Source of the DNA: Dolomedes plantarius
Lineage: Eukaryota > Arthropoda > Arachnida > Araneae > Dolomedidae
Length of the DNA: 64,000 nucleotides
Direction of reading: 5' to 3'
Assembly: GCA_907164885.2 (NCBI GenBank)
Contig: OU015501.1
Location: 64,536,693-64,600,692 of the forward strand
Of this stretch, positions 35,497-48,046 are shown one piece after another; position 1 is the stretch's first letter; each line of letters opens with the position of its first letter. The notes under the pieces are model-generated. The model was not told the DNA's origin and ran no database searches. It saw only the letters and a list, made by a program, of their open reading frames with translations. The translations under genes were made by a program, and so were the position numbers.

Positions 35497-35703
35497 TTAT
35501 TTCCTGTTCATCAAAACAACCTCGTTAAAGGATTGAACGTCGGTCAAACTTAACTTTTCGTAGATAGAATAACCATTAGACGGGTCGTCGCCAAGCACGA
35601 ACAGGTCCGTCAGACTAGATGAGTGAAAAGAGTGATTCTTTACCCTCAAAAATGCCTTCCAGACACCTTCATGTCGGGATACGTAGGAGACATACCTGTC
35701 CAA
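35497..35703 (-). other. Unidentified frame with protein-like composition
   Basis: The minus frame reads YVSRHEGVWKAFLRVKNH, LTDLFVLGDDPSNGYSIYEK and ends VLMNRK then TAA. Composition and codon use look less random than neighbouring frames, and ATTTGGACAG before it could be a splice acceptor. No homology is recognised. It could be an exon, a transposon fragment or chance. Confidence 0.2.
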
Positions 35704-37470
35704 ATGACACTTCCCATTTACGCTTGAGTATCTTGGGATGTGTGTACACTGCTAGATTTTTAAATTGGAAGATACTTCTAGCACTCAGCGCCACCTATTC
35801 CAAAATTCATACAAAGGGGCGATTTCATTCGCATATAGATTATGGACCGATCTCCATAATCCTCCAATCAACTTGCATCAATCGGCCTGATTTCTTGCCG
35901 GCGTGTTTAGCAGAGTTAAAAATATATATTGTGATCGGGCTTCTGAAATTAGACTAAACTAGGGCAGACTGCTCTCAAAAATTCCCAGCGAATAGCCAAT
36001 AAACCGAAGTTCAGCATATATTTTCAAAGTTCATTTCCAAACCTCAGCTGATTTTTAGTCCCCAAGAGCATTTCCTACTTTAGCTGCGATTTAATCGAAC
36101 CCATTAATTGATCATTGGTCTTCATTTTCTGAGACGATATTTTCCCTGTTAATCTACCTCGGGGCTGTGAGGTCTCGTTTACATTAACCTCCAGTACAAA
36201 TGCGTTACCTAAATGTTTTAAAAGGACACTAAAAGCAAATTTTTGGCGTTAGTTGAACGAATTCATTAAGATGTTATAGAATTTTCTCTTTCTGGTTTAT
36301 TTTTCTCGTTTTTGAAGAGAGTTCTTAACATGTTTCTATTTTTAAAACGTCTGAAGAGGGTTCAGCATATTAATGTAATGTAAATTGCTTGTTCTTTTAT
36401 TCTCGATTAAATATTTGCACTAAGCAATCGTCTACTGTTGATGCATCCTTTTAAAAAAAATTGTTTCCTCAACAGCAATTTTTGGGGATATATATGTCAT
36501 CAGCTAAGCAATACTGGGTAAATTTTTAATTGAATAGTTGGGATTAAGTATTTCTTAATTTTTTTAAGGAAATTTTATTTTATCGACCTACATTTATTAC
36601 CACTATATTTGATGCACGATCTTCATTTCTACGGCCGAATACAGAATGAGGGTATCTTCCAGACGTTTTGTGTATAATGTATATTCACTACTACGATTAC
36701 AAAATATTAAACAATTTTTAACATAATTATATTCAAGCAGTTTTTTCTTAACTTTGACTCCTTTATCCTCAATGATGCTATTATGTCTTACTGTTAAGCT
36801 GTTGAGTTAATAATTTTCTTATTGCATTTATTTTTGTTGATACAAAATGACATTGAAGCATTTTAAAAATATTACCTAATCTGTTTTCTGACTATTTTGA
36901 ACAATTTATGTTGCTCGTAAAATATTAAAATACTATATTTTTTCACCTAGCTTTAAGCTGGTTTGTGCCCCGTTTTTCTCGCGCATTTTTATTCGGCGTT
37001 TTCCCCTTAAACAGTTTTCTTTACCTTTATTGATCGCGGTTGCAATAAGATAGACAACAAGCTTATTTCGGCCGCATCGCTTGCGTTTATAGGTTTCTTT
37101 GTAACATTTTCCCCCTGATTTAAAATTTGTTCGCTTCTTTGAAGTATTTTTCAGAGTCTATATGTGTTTATGATTTGGATTGCGCCCTCCAGAAGAAATA
37201 CTTCTTTTATTTATAACGTTGACACTACTAAGCAGAAGGTACTTACAACTCGTTTTAAGGGATCATTATATTTTAAATTTCTGTTTAAATTTATTTTATA
37301 TTTTGGGCAAAAATACTTTGTCCGTTCCAGCGGAATAAAAATGAAAATTTTGTACTCCTTCTTAGAAAGGCCCTGCTATTGCACCTTTCGACAGATTACT
37401 TCTTTTATATCCATTACCCTCTGCTTTATATTTATGTTTCACTAAATGTATATCATTTTGTAATAATATC

Positions 37471-37473
<3 letters not shown>

Positions 37474-37564
<91 letters not shown>

Positions 37565-37570
37565 AATATA
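37474..37570. repeat. (TA)n microsatellite
   Basis: Near-continuous TA repeat with a single G interruption around 37550. Confidence 0.98.
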
Positions 37571-37572
37571 TC

Positions 37573-37810
37573 TGTGGTTTGGTACAAAAAGTGCCGAAGT
37601 CAGTTTTTTCCAAGATGACTTTGTTTGCTTATGTCTCTTTAAAAAAATATTATTTTCAATATAAGAAGTACCCAAGTCTGCACAATGGTTTAGAAACATC
37701 AGACAGACTTGTATACTTCTTACATTGAAAATAATATTTTTTAATGAGACAAAATCCAGCAAATTAATCTTGGAAAAAACTGACTTAGGCACTTCTTGTA
37801 CCAAGCCACA
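37573..37810. mobile_element. Hairpin MITE, ~238 bp
   Basis: Two arms of about 105 bp are inverted copies: the left starts TGTGG(T)TTGGTACAA and contains AGTCAGTTTTTTCCAAGAT, and the right arm contains the same in reverse complement. Arm identity is about 85-90% by eye with a spacer of about 20 bp. It sits directly between a (TA)n tract and a (CA)n tract (37810-37823). It has no coding capacity. The near-complete palindrome suggests a MITE or foldback element. Confidence 0.8.
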
Positions 37811-38147
37811 CACACACACACACAACTTTGAAAACTTTTTTAACGTTAATAGCTGATTGTTATGTAACTTTTGGTGATGAATCCGTATCTGACCTCAGTT
37901 TTTTTCTATCACCCACAGTTTCGTCAAAATGTGACTTCGTCGCAAACTAGAAAATTAGCCGAACATACCATAGAAAATAAAAATAAATAAATATTACAAT
38001 ATGAACAAAACTTTTTTTCAAGAATAAACATGAAAATACATTTTTATTACATAGGATTTATGTGTGCATTGGTTTATATTTCCTTTCCCTATTCTCCTTA
38101 AAGCTCCTGATATTGCTTTTTCGCCTGTGATTCGCTTGCTCAACTTC

Positions 38148-38805
38148 TCAGGGAAATGACCAACAGTAGTCTCCCATCATATTGGTATTCCAGCGACCCT
38201 GATACCTTCTTTCCATCAATTTAATGTATTGATGAAACCACTCACCTTGCTCCTCACTGAAATCACCCAAATTATCTGGGAAAAAATCAAGGTGACTGTT
38301 CAAAAAGTGAATCTTGAGGCTCATCAAACAGCCTAACTTTTTGAACTTTTCCAGCATGTTGGCTACAAAAGAAATATAATGTGGGTCCTTTTTGTTGCCT
38401 AAGAACTTGGTCACAATCTACTTGAATGATACCCAAGCCTCCCTCTCTTTTAAAGTCATTTTTGATTCAAAGTTGGGATCGAGCATCATTTTTTGGATGT
38501 CAGGCCCAACAAACACGCCTTCTTTCAATTTTGCTTCTGATAGATGAGGAAACTTCTAACAGAGATACTTGAAACATTCTCCATTTTTGGGTAAGTATTT
38601 CACAAACTGCTTCATTAGGCCTAATTTTATGTGTAGAGGTGGCAGCAGAATGTTTTCCGGGTCCACAAGGTTCTTGGGCAGAATATTCTTCTCTCCAGGC
38701 TTTAAAGATTTTCTTGCAGGCCAGATTTTTCTCGACCAATGTTGATCCCTTGCTCTACTGTCCCATTCACATAAGAAACATTGGAATTTGGTAAAGCCAC
38801 ATTGC
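38148..38805 (-). pseudogene. Relic of a repetitive arthropod protein family (LCEWDSRARD type)
   Basis: On the minus strand the sequence reads CGFTKFQCFLCEWDSRARDQ, KNILPKNLVDPENILLPPLH, IKLGLMKQFVKYLPKNG, FPHLSEAKLKEGVFVGPDI, TKFLGNKKDPHYISF, LGCLMSLKIHFLNSHLDFFP, FSEEQGEWFHQ, RRYQGRWN and MMGDYCW. I recognise this as a multicopy family annotated as uncharacterised in many arthropod genomes; its transposon class is unsure. It has conserved Cys and His residues (CxxC, HIKLG, HFL.SHLDFF, DYCW). Lesions: TAG replacing a residue before KFPHL and TAG before IVTKF, plus a frame change near 38500. The N-terminal part is absent, or too decayed above 38805. Confidence 0.75.
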
Positions 38806-41800
38806 TGGTGGTTAGCTTATGGCGTGGAATTCGCTAAAAATGTCATTTATTTCAATATTGAGTGTTGAAATGTGAAAAAATGGTGGGTTATACGGCTTTT
38901 TTATTGACTTATTCGGCTTCAGCACACTAAAATCCACAAGAATAAGGCAAATTTATCCAAAAAGATTTTTCATCATTGGCCTGTGTTATCGTTAGAAACA
39001 GTTCAGTGCTGTAATGCAATTCCAAATTCCATTTTTCTTGACTTTTCAAGCACCAAATATAATCAGATGATCAATCTTAGCTCCATGCGTTTGCATTAAC
39101 CACTCGGTAAGTAATAAAACGTTATGTTTCTCTGCTCGGCAATTATCATAAGATTTTTTTGCCCTTAGGTTCTTCTACACACAAAGACGCTGCTCGGCTC
39201 AGCATTTGTCTTGGAACTTCTTTTTTATATTTTTATTTAAGCTTCTAGAGGAAACAAATTTTACATTAGCAACAATGCTACACTTTCTTAAAAGTTCCAG
39301 TCTGGGCTCCTTAAAATGAAGTTAAAATCTCAACATCAGAGTCTCAAGTGGAAAAGTCTTACTAGATAAGAAGATATTTTTAAATCAGCTTTACTCAAAA
39401 TCAAATTCGTGTGGGGAATGGAGTTTTAACTTCTTTTTTGTTTTTCTTTCCATTGGAATATCGTTTTTTTTTCAATTAAAACATACAATAATCAATTGCT
39501 TAATACCCAAAGAGCCGAGGAAAGTATTTTTTCTAAAAATCCATGCAATCAAATAAGACCTTCTGAATAAATAATTTTTGAGGGTTTTTTCACGCTGGGA
39601 CATATTTTATGTGTTTGAGGAAAGTTTCTTTTTGCTGTTATTAATTCAGGCACTCTATACATTTCTAATAAAATAAATCATAAAAGAATCTTTGTAGAGT
39701 AGATCTTGAAAATTTTTTACTTTAGCATTCAATTTTTCTTTATTTAAATTCTTTCCCCGACAGTGATTGTCACGTATTTACCGAAAAAATATATTGACTG
39801 GAAATAACTGTCAGGCAAGTTTCTGTACTACAGAAAACTTTAATCAAAAGTTGGTTTATCAAATGTTAATCGAACTGTACATGCCATGCTGTATGATCAT
39901 AAATTATATGGTCATATCTTGACTTGTACTTTTAAATAAATATCACCACCATGGTTTTAAATATCGCATATTTAAAACCAAAAAATCTTTAGTATTTACT
40001 GGGTAGCATAAAACATCATCCTTATTTTTTAAAATGTGGGCCTGATAAACAAAGAAGAAAATTTCTATAAAGCTACATGAGATAAATTATTAGTTCCTAT
40101 AGTTTGGTGATTATTCCTTTTATATAATTAATATCTAAATAAATTAGTATTCATATGATTCCTTTTCTTTGTAATTCAACGCCTATATGTGTTTCTAGTT
40201 TCACATTATATTATAAGTTTATTCACTACAACGCACTGCGTTATCACAAATCAATATGTTCCTTGCACTCCTCTCTGACTTCACTTGCAATTTTATTGTT
40301 TTCTAATGTGTCACAACCACTTAATATTAACATTAAACTCAATGATATTTTATTTTTTTAATTGTGGCACTAAAGCAGAATGTACCTATTACTTATGTTT
40401 AACTTTAACCTTTCTTTTTTAGGTATAAAATCCTTCACTCCTAATGTTTTGAAAAGGCATTCAAAATGGTGGTGACTTATACGGTATGGAGATTTTTAAG
40501 GCCATTCCTCTCGGCGAAACGAGACCTAGGAATCTACCTGATTATCAAATTCAAAAGCTTTTATCATTCGTCTTCACTGAACTATATAAGAAATATTTGT
40601 TTTTCATTTTTTATACCTTGTTGCTTGTGGTAATACTATTAATCACTGTATATATGTACAAATGAATGTATATGTGAGTGTTTGAAAGGGAGAGATCTAG
40701 CTAGGTTTATATTAACAAAAAAGGACGATTTATCGGTCTTTTTTATCCATATCAAAATTTTAAGATCCATAATAAGTAACAACGTTACATAAAAATTTTG
40801 CAATCAATTATGGTAAATGATTATCTCATACCTTGTTGTTTAAAAAGAGTTGTAAAAGGTAAAACACTATACAGCTATTACCAAAATAGGAGTGAATGAC
40901 TTAAGTTTTTCCTTCCTTTTTTTCCCTATATAAAAAAAGAAAGAATCCTTCATAATCATAAAATAAACTCCTTATTTAGAAGTTGAAAAAGGGATTCCGT
41001 CTAAATGTGCTCACTCTGTGACAAAAAGGATATAGAGGACATGTGTCTGCTGTTTTATAATTAAGTAAACATTCGTAGACCTATTTCAATACGATCAAAT
41101 GAAGCGTGAAGAAAATCATCTCTTACTGTCCTTTGGCTGAGAGAAATGCAGTTTTCTTTTTAACTTTCCTATTATTAATGATGCTGGGTTTTCAAATCTT
41201 TTTACTTCGTATAATGCTGTTGTATGATACCTTAAGTTATTTACCGTTGATAATATTCTTCATGAAATATTTAACAAAACTAGCATTAGTTTTGTTAAAT
41301 ATTTCATGAAAAAAGTAGCATTTTTTCCCTTACCTTCCTTTCTTTATCGCATGTTTTAAAGATCAAACGAGAGTGTAGACTTTTTATCCCTATATGTTTT
41401 AGAGTTGATTTATTTCTGCATTAACGTATCCCTTTCCGTTATTAGTGTTGTTTATTCTTACCATTTCGTTGCCATTTTTTAAATTATTTTCACTTTAAGC
41501 ACTTTGAAATATTACATTCTTTCTTCGGTAAATTTCTTTAGAGTTCTAGTAAGATAGCCCCTGTAAAAAATTAAATACTTTAACATTTATCTTATATTAT
41601 GAGTCTCACACAATTGCTTGAATATGATCCAAGCAAAAGGTAAAATTATTACTCTCATTGCATAGATTTTCAACTATTCCCATTAGGTTACAAATTTTTG
41701 AGGAACAAATTGCATTATTTTCTTAAGAGAAGTAAAAAATTTGAAGGAATTTTTTGTTTTTTTTTTGAAATCGGAGTCATTGAATCCAGGCTATGAATTT

Positions 41801-43865
41801 AAAATATCATCAGAACATGTTTAAATAATTAATCAAAATAAAGCTCAAAACTTCGATTACCATACTTCCTTTTTAGCAGAAAGTTATAGTTATTCTCACT
41901 TGCTTTTACGAATAAAAATATTTATCATGGCTCTCTTTATGAAACTCTATGTAAGGAATCGTTGAACTTAACACCAAACCTTTAGCATGAAAAATTTCAG
42001 ATTTTTTAAAATTTTCTTTGATTACTGCAATTCAGTAAGCAAGTCCATGTATTTAATTTTTTATTGGATATCATTCTTTTTAATATAAAATTGGATTAAA
42101 ATTCAATGTTAAACATTCTGGCCCTTAATGAATTATCTCTCATAGAAGATTTAGATAGCAGCGTGAGAAATAGAAGAAAAATAATTACCTCTAAATTAAT
42201 GAGATCTGAAATGCAAGAGCAACCAGGAAGAGCCACAATCTGTACTATTCAAAAATTGTTTCTAATACACCTAAAAGCAATTTTCTAACAGTTAGAATTA
42301 TTTTTCTTGCAGTGACTTGAAGAAAAATAATTAATTTAAAAGTTCGAGCTCCTAAAAATTCCTCTGTTTAGAAAGCTTTGGTGTACTTCAATGGATTTTA
42401 AATTCTCAAATTTCCTTGAAGAGAGCTCAAACGAAACCAAACTGCTTTACAGTGAATTTTTTGTAAACAAAACACCTTTGACGTTTAATTTGTACTCAGC
42501 CAAGAGTAGAAATATATGCTGCTTTTTCCACATTTTTATTAATAAAAATAAATGTTTCATACAGCAACAGTAAAATGAATTATTTTAAATAAAACAGGCT
42601 GTATTTATATTTGAATTCATGGCATTAAAAGTTTTCAGACTTAATACTAAATCTCTATTTGAAATTCGTTATTACGCGTCAAATTTTCCTATGGAATTTG
42701 GAATTCAATGGTAGTCAAGACGACAAGAAGTGATATTAACAGAAAAAAACACTACCACAGTTGAAAAAGCCCTAGAAACCCAGGAAATTAATGATTGTGA
42801 TAGAAGAAATGATTAAAAATTTCCTAAGAAAAAATACCTGTAACTTGACGAACTTTAGAGGTCGTTCAGCTGAATCCAGATTAAGTTATCCATGCTGGGA
42901 TTCTGACTGTTATTTCAAAGAATATTACAACGTCAATTTTAGTAGGTTAAAAAGACCTCGTTATAAGGTTAAGGAAAAAGCAATGAGAATCCGCAAATCC
43001 TAAAATTAACCGACAGTTGGAACCGGGGGAGATTAAGATGCCCCTAGGCTAGAATCATAAAAGACTGAAATCATAATGTGAACTGTAAGAATACTGAATA
43101 AGAGTGTCTAGATACTAGATTGCTGCTATCAAACACTTTACTGGTCGTAACGGTTGGTCGAATATGGGGAATATATGTTTTATATAGGTAGACAAATTTC
43201 TTATAACCAATAAACACACAAAAATAATGATTAATTAGGAAACGCTTATTCTTCTTCATAAAAATAATTTATTAATTACTTTTTATCTAACCTGTAGATT
43301 TGTTGAAGGCTTTACAATTTCCACCATGTTCTTATCGTTAGTTCTCTGAATGATATGACTTTTTATTTATCTCATACATTGTCTGTATCGCTACATGTTA
43401 TAATCAGTACCTCCATTTTCTTGGACTTTTAAACTATATATATCCATCCGGATGGAATGAACTTATCATTGATCGTATGCTAAATTAATAATAAATCCTT
43501 TAGTAGACGATTGACCAAAAGACTGTTGCCTTGGTATAGTTCCCAACAAAATTTTCTTCTTTGTCTGCAGTTACTGTTACTATGAAACTGCATCATCATC
43601 AACATCATATCATCAACGCATCAATGAAAAGAACATATGCTCTGGTTATTGGGGATGTGAGTTCCGTACAAGAATGTAAAACTGCGTTATTTTGCCGTGT
43701 TATCAGAAACGTACACGTACAGAAGGTAGTTCGCACTTTATGGAAACGATTTTGTAATTTATTTTTGTCGATTGCATCTTAAGATAAAAATTTGGCAACT
43801 TCAGAATAATCGCATGCTACTGTTTTGTTTTGATTGGAATGTAAAATAAAAGATTTATTCAGAAA
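38806..43865. other. AT-rich non-coding; perfect palindrome at 41259
   Basis: About 5 kb with no recognised gene. Short frames at 40155, 41106, 42106, 42391 and 42791 have no motif. Confidence 0.4.
41259..41310. repeat. Perfect 24-bp inverted repeat, 4-nt loop
   Basis: TTCATGAAATATTTAACAAA plus ACTA is followed by GCAT and then its exact reverse complement. The perfection over 24 bp implies recent origin or constraint. The short loop argues against a microRNA precursor. Confidence 0.97.
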
Positions 43866-45120
43866 ATGGCTCCTAAAATTGACAGATAGCTCGAAGGTTA
43901 CGTAACTGCGCTTTCCGAGGAGAAATATTCGTCTCAACAAATTATGAAGCGGTGTAAAAATCGCGGTTATGGCATTTCAAAAAAAGGTATTTATAATATA
44001 TTAAATTTGAATGGTAAAAAAGTCTAAATGAAAGCAAAAATGAAAACATGACCACGAAACCTCATCCTAAGATTTTTCGAACGCAGGTAAATATCAAGAA
44101 AGTGAAGTCTCTAATCCTAAAAGAAAATCCGCCGACTCAAACATCATTTGCATCGAAACTAGTAATGTCTTCCGGCACTGTAAAATTATTCATAAAGATT
44201 TGAAGTTAAAAAAGATGTTTAAATCTAAAGTTCATCTGCTTTTTGCCAAAGCATATTGCTGAAAGAAAAACAAATCGTAGGAAATTATATGAAAAACACC
44301 TAGCTGCTGAAAAATGAAAATTTTTTGTAACAATCGATAAGGAATGGGTGTATTTAAGTGACCGTAATAAAAAAAAAGATCAATTTTCTATTGCTCAACT
44401 GATGGGGATGACCGTACGAAATGGCCTCGTAAGTGTACAGAAAAGTTCCCAAAAGGATTCATGATACAAAAAGTTTACTTTCATGGAAAAATTTGAGCTA
44501 GAGCTATTGTCAAGAACCATAGCTATCAGATAGAAGCAAATCGCCGCAAAAAATATGGCATTTATACATAAAACGTAACTATCAAAGTATGTAGTTGCAG
44601 GATTTTGTTACAACGGCAAATTAAAAATCAAAAAAGTATCAAGTAAAGCCAAAATTAATTCACTCTATTACCAGCAGAATATTTTAGAACCAATTTTTGA
44701 AGAAAAAATTCCAGTATTATATGGAAAGGACATTGATAAAGTTCAGCTTCATATGCGCAAAGCCTCTAGTCACATCCTTAAATCTACTGCCGCTTATTTA
44801 GCAAAGAAAAAATCAGAAACAGGAATAAAGTGTATCCCATTTTATGAAATACCTGTAAAATCACCTGACGCTTCTTCAAGGGACTTTTGTGCTTTCAGTT
44901 TACTAAAGCGAGCCTTATGAAAACGGCATCCAAGAAAACACTGAACGGACTTTGGAAAACGGTCCAAGAGGAATGGTGTAAAATTGACATGACAGTACTA
45001 AGAAAAAGTTTACTTTTATGGAAAATTCGAGCTAGAGCTATTGTCAAGAACCATGGATATCGATAGAAGCAAATCGCCGCAAAAATAGGGCATTTATACA
45101 TAAAATGTAACTATCAAAAT
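43866..45120 (+). pseudogene. Mariner-type transposase, heavily decayed, with internal duplication
   Basis: Starting at ATG 43866, the strand reads MAPKIDR, VTALSEEKYSSQQIMKRC and GYGISKKGIYNI, a helix-turn-helix N-terminus. Later, across several frames, come AERKTNRRKLYEKHLAA, FVTIDKEWVYLSDRNKKK (first catalytic Asp), VVAGFCYNGKLKIKKV, VLYGKDIDKVQLHM.KASSH, STAAYLAKK, GIKCIPFYEIPVKSPDASS then RDFCAF. This is the layout of a mariner-type transposase of a family widespread in arthropods and cnidarians. There are many stops and frameshifts. A 3'-end segment (45002-45120) is duplicated inside the gene at 44467-44587. I saw no convincing TIR pair; near 43515 and 45200 only weak CAAAAGACxTGTTG-like matches occur. 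Confidence 0.8.
44467..45120. repeat. Direct duplication of the transposase 3' end
   Basis: Positions 44467-44587 and 45002-45120 share AAAAAGTTTACTTT, GAGCTAGAGCTATTGTCAAG, GAAGCAAATCGCCGCAAAAA and GGCATTTATACATAAAA. The 45 kb copy is the natural C-terminus. The 44.5 kb copy interrupts the region between KFPKGFM and VVAGF. Confidence 0.9.
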
Positions 45121-45390
45121 AATTTCCATAAAGTGCGAGCGACCTTCTGTATATGTAGACTTGAACCGAACGCGATTCAACGTAGTCTGGTCACAACATG
45201 TCTTTTGATCTTTTTTTTCGTTACAGAACATTGCTGTAAATGTCGATGTGACGGGGAAATTGGTTTAAACTATATATGTTTGTATTTGGGAAGATTTCTT
45301 AATAATTATATCAATTGTTAATGTATATATAAAATATCTCAATATGTTACGTGCAATCAAAAATCCCCTTTTGGTATACCGTTAGTACAT
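45121..45390. other. Non-coding stretch
   Basis: Short gap between the mariner relic and the LTR-like segment. It carries CCGTTAGTACAT at 45379-45390, mirrored just beyond 48046. Confidence 0.4.
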
Positions 45391-46432
45391 TGTAAGCATT
45401 CGTTGTGACAATCATACTTTCACACTGAGTTTAATTAAAAAATTGATTTTTTGAACATTAAACACACATATATATACACTCATAACAAAGATAATCATCA
45501 CACTTTCAATAGATTTTGCACATTCAATTAATTACTAATTATTCTTCCACTGCACGTATTTAACACGATTAATAATTGTCATCATTCTACTACATGGCGC
45601 GCACTATCGTCCTACTTAGTTATTATTTAGTATTACGTCAATATCTATCAATACCTGAGTTATCATTCATTACTTAGGACAAGGCAGCATGGTTTACGAC
45701 AAATTGGGAAATAACAGACATTACCTCCGTTTGATGTTTCGTCGGGCACTGTAGCAAATCATTCATCTGGCAATAGTATCGTGGTCTTTGACATCTCAAG
45801 GGCGGGATCGCAGGGCTTAAGTTGATTACTGGGGCATCGTCTAGGGTTGACGCTTCGCTCTCTTCGTCGATCTCTTCTACTTTAAATGGCACTAACAGTT
45901 GTCAATTCCGCTCTCATCATCATGTTCAATACTTTTCTATATTTGCTGTTTCGTGTCAACAGCCATCCTTCGCTACGCCGAACTCTCCGACTAACTTCGG
46001 TTATATTCAGCTCATGTAGTAACACGAGCCTCATTCACGTCATTCCATCTCTATCAATGGTCAATTCATTTCTATCTATCTAAGCAGACTCCTCTCCTCC
46101 TTTACTCAATATTTCTTCCCTTACTTAATTTTTCGTTCCACCCACTTTGGAATCTGATTGGTGTTTCCATTACCTTTTTACAACATCCACACGACATCAT
46201 TCGCTTGGGTTTTTAATAATAAATTATTTGGTGACCATTCCTACTTAGGGCCGTAGCTATCCTCATGACCCCTGTTTCATCGTTCTCACGGATCTGAACC
46301 CTTTTACAACCTGGCCCGGGGATGGAATCTCCTGTGTGTGGTCCATTTTATTACGGCCATAAACTTTCTACCCTCTTCTACTTTTGGCCTTGACGCTATT
46401 GTCATATCCCTAAGACATTCACCCCCTTTCTC
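45391..46432 (-). mobile_element. LTR-like segment A with adjacent polypurine tract
   Basis: Read on the minus strand, a polypurine tract GAGAAAGGGGG (46432-46422) is directly followed by TGAATGTC at 46421. The segment ends GCTTACA at 45391, giving a 1031-bp TG..CA unit. It contains a CCAAT box (near 46160), a TATA-like GTGTATATATATGTG near 45465-45480 and no gag/pol motif. A polypurine tract abutting a TG start is what a 3' LTR looks like. Only about 80 bp of possible internal sequence remains on the upstream side before segment B begins. It is probably a truncated Gypsy-like insertion. Confidence 0.5.
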
Positions 46433-46533
46433 AAAAAAATTTAAACAATTAACCCGATAGTCAAAACAAATTATTCTAAACTGCATTTTAATATTAACTT
46501 CATGAGTTGTATTTTTTTTTTTTACTATCAGGG

Positions 46534-48046
46534 TGGTATGCTATAAGTTTTAACTCACTATGACGGTTAGGAATAAAGAACGACCACACTGAGATTGGTT
46601 AGCGAGAAATCAGAAGAACCAGCCCAAAAACCAATAGTAGAAATAAGAAAAATATATGACCAATGAAAGTACATAAGGCGTGGCTAACAAATGAATATGA
46701 AAACGAATGTGAAAGGGAAAAAGCAAGAGAAGGCGCTCAGAGATTTGGAATTTTAGCCAGAGAGTTGCAGATAAAAAAAAGGAAGAGAGTCACCGATGTT
46801 AAAAGCTAATCGCTAAGAGCTACAAGTAATCGGCGAGCCCGCCCTGCGTCGATTATGAGAAAGTTATTACGATGCAGTGCGCACGATGCCCAGATGACAG
46901 AGAGCTACAACCGTGCAATAATCAATGACCAGCAGTGAGCCAAGATAATCGCTAAGAGCTACAAGTAATCGGCGAGCTCGCCCAGCGTCGATGATGAGAA
47001 AGTTATTACGATGCAGTGCGCCCGATGCCCAGATGACAGAGAGCTACAACCATGCAATAATCAATGGCCAGCAGTGAGCCAAGATAATCGCTAAGAGCTA
47101 CAAGTAATCGGCGAGCTCGCCCAGCGTCGATGATGAGAAAGTTATTACGATGCAGTGCGCCCGATGCCCAGATGACAGAGAGCTACAACCGTGCAATAAT
47201 CAATGACCAGCAGTGAGCCAAGATAATCGCTAAGAGCTACAAGTAATCGGCGAGCTCGCCCAGCGTCGATGATGAGGACGTTATTACGATGCAGTGCGCC
47301 CGATGCCCAGATGACAGAGAGCTACAACCGTGCAATAATCAATGACCAGCAGTGAGCCAAGATAATCGCTAAGAGCTACAAGTAATCGGCGAGCTCGCCC
47401 AGCGTCGATGATGAGAAAGTTATTACGATGCAGTGCTCCCGATGCCCAGATGACAGAGAGCTACAACCGTGCAATAAGCAACGACCAGCAGTGAGCCCCA
47501 CAGCCAGCGCCCGGCACTAGGAGAAAGATCCGGATGAAGCAAGAGCCCGATGCTTAGCTGACCAATGTCGAAAGAGTCAACATCACCTGCCAGAGATACA
47601 CATCCGAGTATCAATCAACGATCAGCAGTGGAGGTACTGTCCTTTTCCGTTCCATGTAAAATCATTGCTTCAGATTAACGTAATCATTAATAACTTAACA
47701 ATATAGAGCGCGGTTGAGCAGTAATCTCATAACAGAAATTAGAGGGTTACTAATTGATAATTCGTAAAGGCGAGTGAGTTGGTGTAATGTGATGGACTGA
47801 ATATGAGTAAATATTAGTTATTTAAATAAGAATATAGTATGAATTTAAATTGATGCTAATGAGTACTTAAGGTTGAAGAAATATGTTGTATTAAGTAATG
47901 ATAACTTGAGATGAGTATATAATGCTTAATGAGATTTAGTGTATCAGTTATGTTGTGTGTTAATTTAATAAATCAGTTTTTCATTTTAAACCAGAGTAGT
48001 TCTTGTCTATTAGGATCAGAACGCAATTATATTTTAATACATGCAA
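46534..48046 (+). mobile_element. LTR-like segment B containing a minisatellite
   Basis: The start is approximate: GGGTGGTATGCTATAAG resembles the tract-plus-start of segment A. It has a CCAATGAAAGTACATAAGG block comparable to A's CCAATCAGATTCCAAAGTGG, a TATA-like GAGTATATAATG near 47923, an AATAAA near 47968, and ends ATGCA at 48046. The 3' ends of A and B are alignable when B is compared with A's minus strand. The two lie head to head (U3 to U3), and each is followed outward by ATGTACTAAC(G/C)G. U3-located tandem repeats are common in LTRs. No coding is present. It may be a divergent relative of A. Confidence 0.4.
46807..47500. repeat. Minisatellite, five 139-bp units
   Basis: Units start with TAATCGCTAAGAGCTACAAG at 46807, 46946, 47085, 47224 and 47363; the period is exactly 139 bp. 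Copies are nearly identical (for example GGACG for GAAAG in one unit). The unit is GC- and CpG-rich (GGCGAGCTCGCCCAGCGTCG; GTGCGCCCGATGCCCAGATG), unlike the surrounding AT-rich DNA. A period of 139 is not a multiple of three, so it does not encode a repeat protein. It lies within LTR-like segment B. Confidence 0.98.

Larger units (their letters stand above)
33370..37472. other. Mostly AT-rich non-coding
   Basis: Apart from the foldback at 34388 and the unassigned frame at 35497-35703, nothing is recognised. The patch at about 35100-36200 is noticeably less AT-rich than its surroundings and could be a decayed repeat or a host exon. Confidence 0.35.

Noticed and set aside
35619..35957. 112-codon plus-strand open frame
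   Set aside because: No motif; the opposite strand looks at least as plausible, and neither is convincing.
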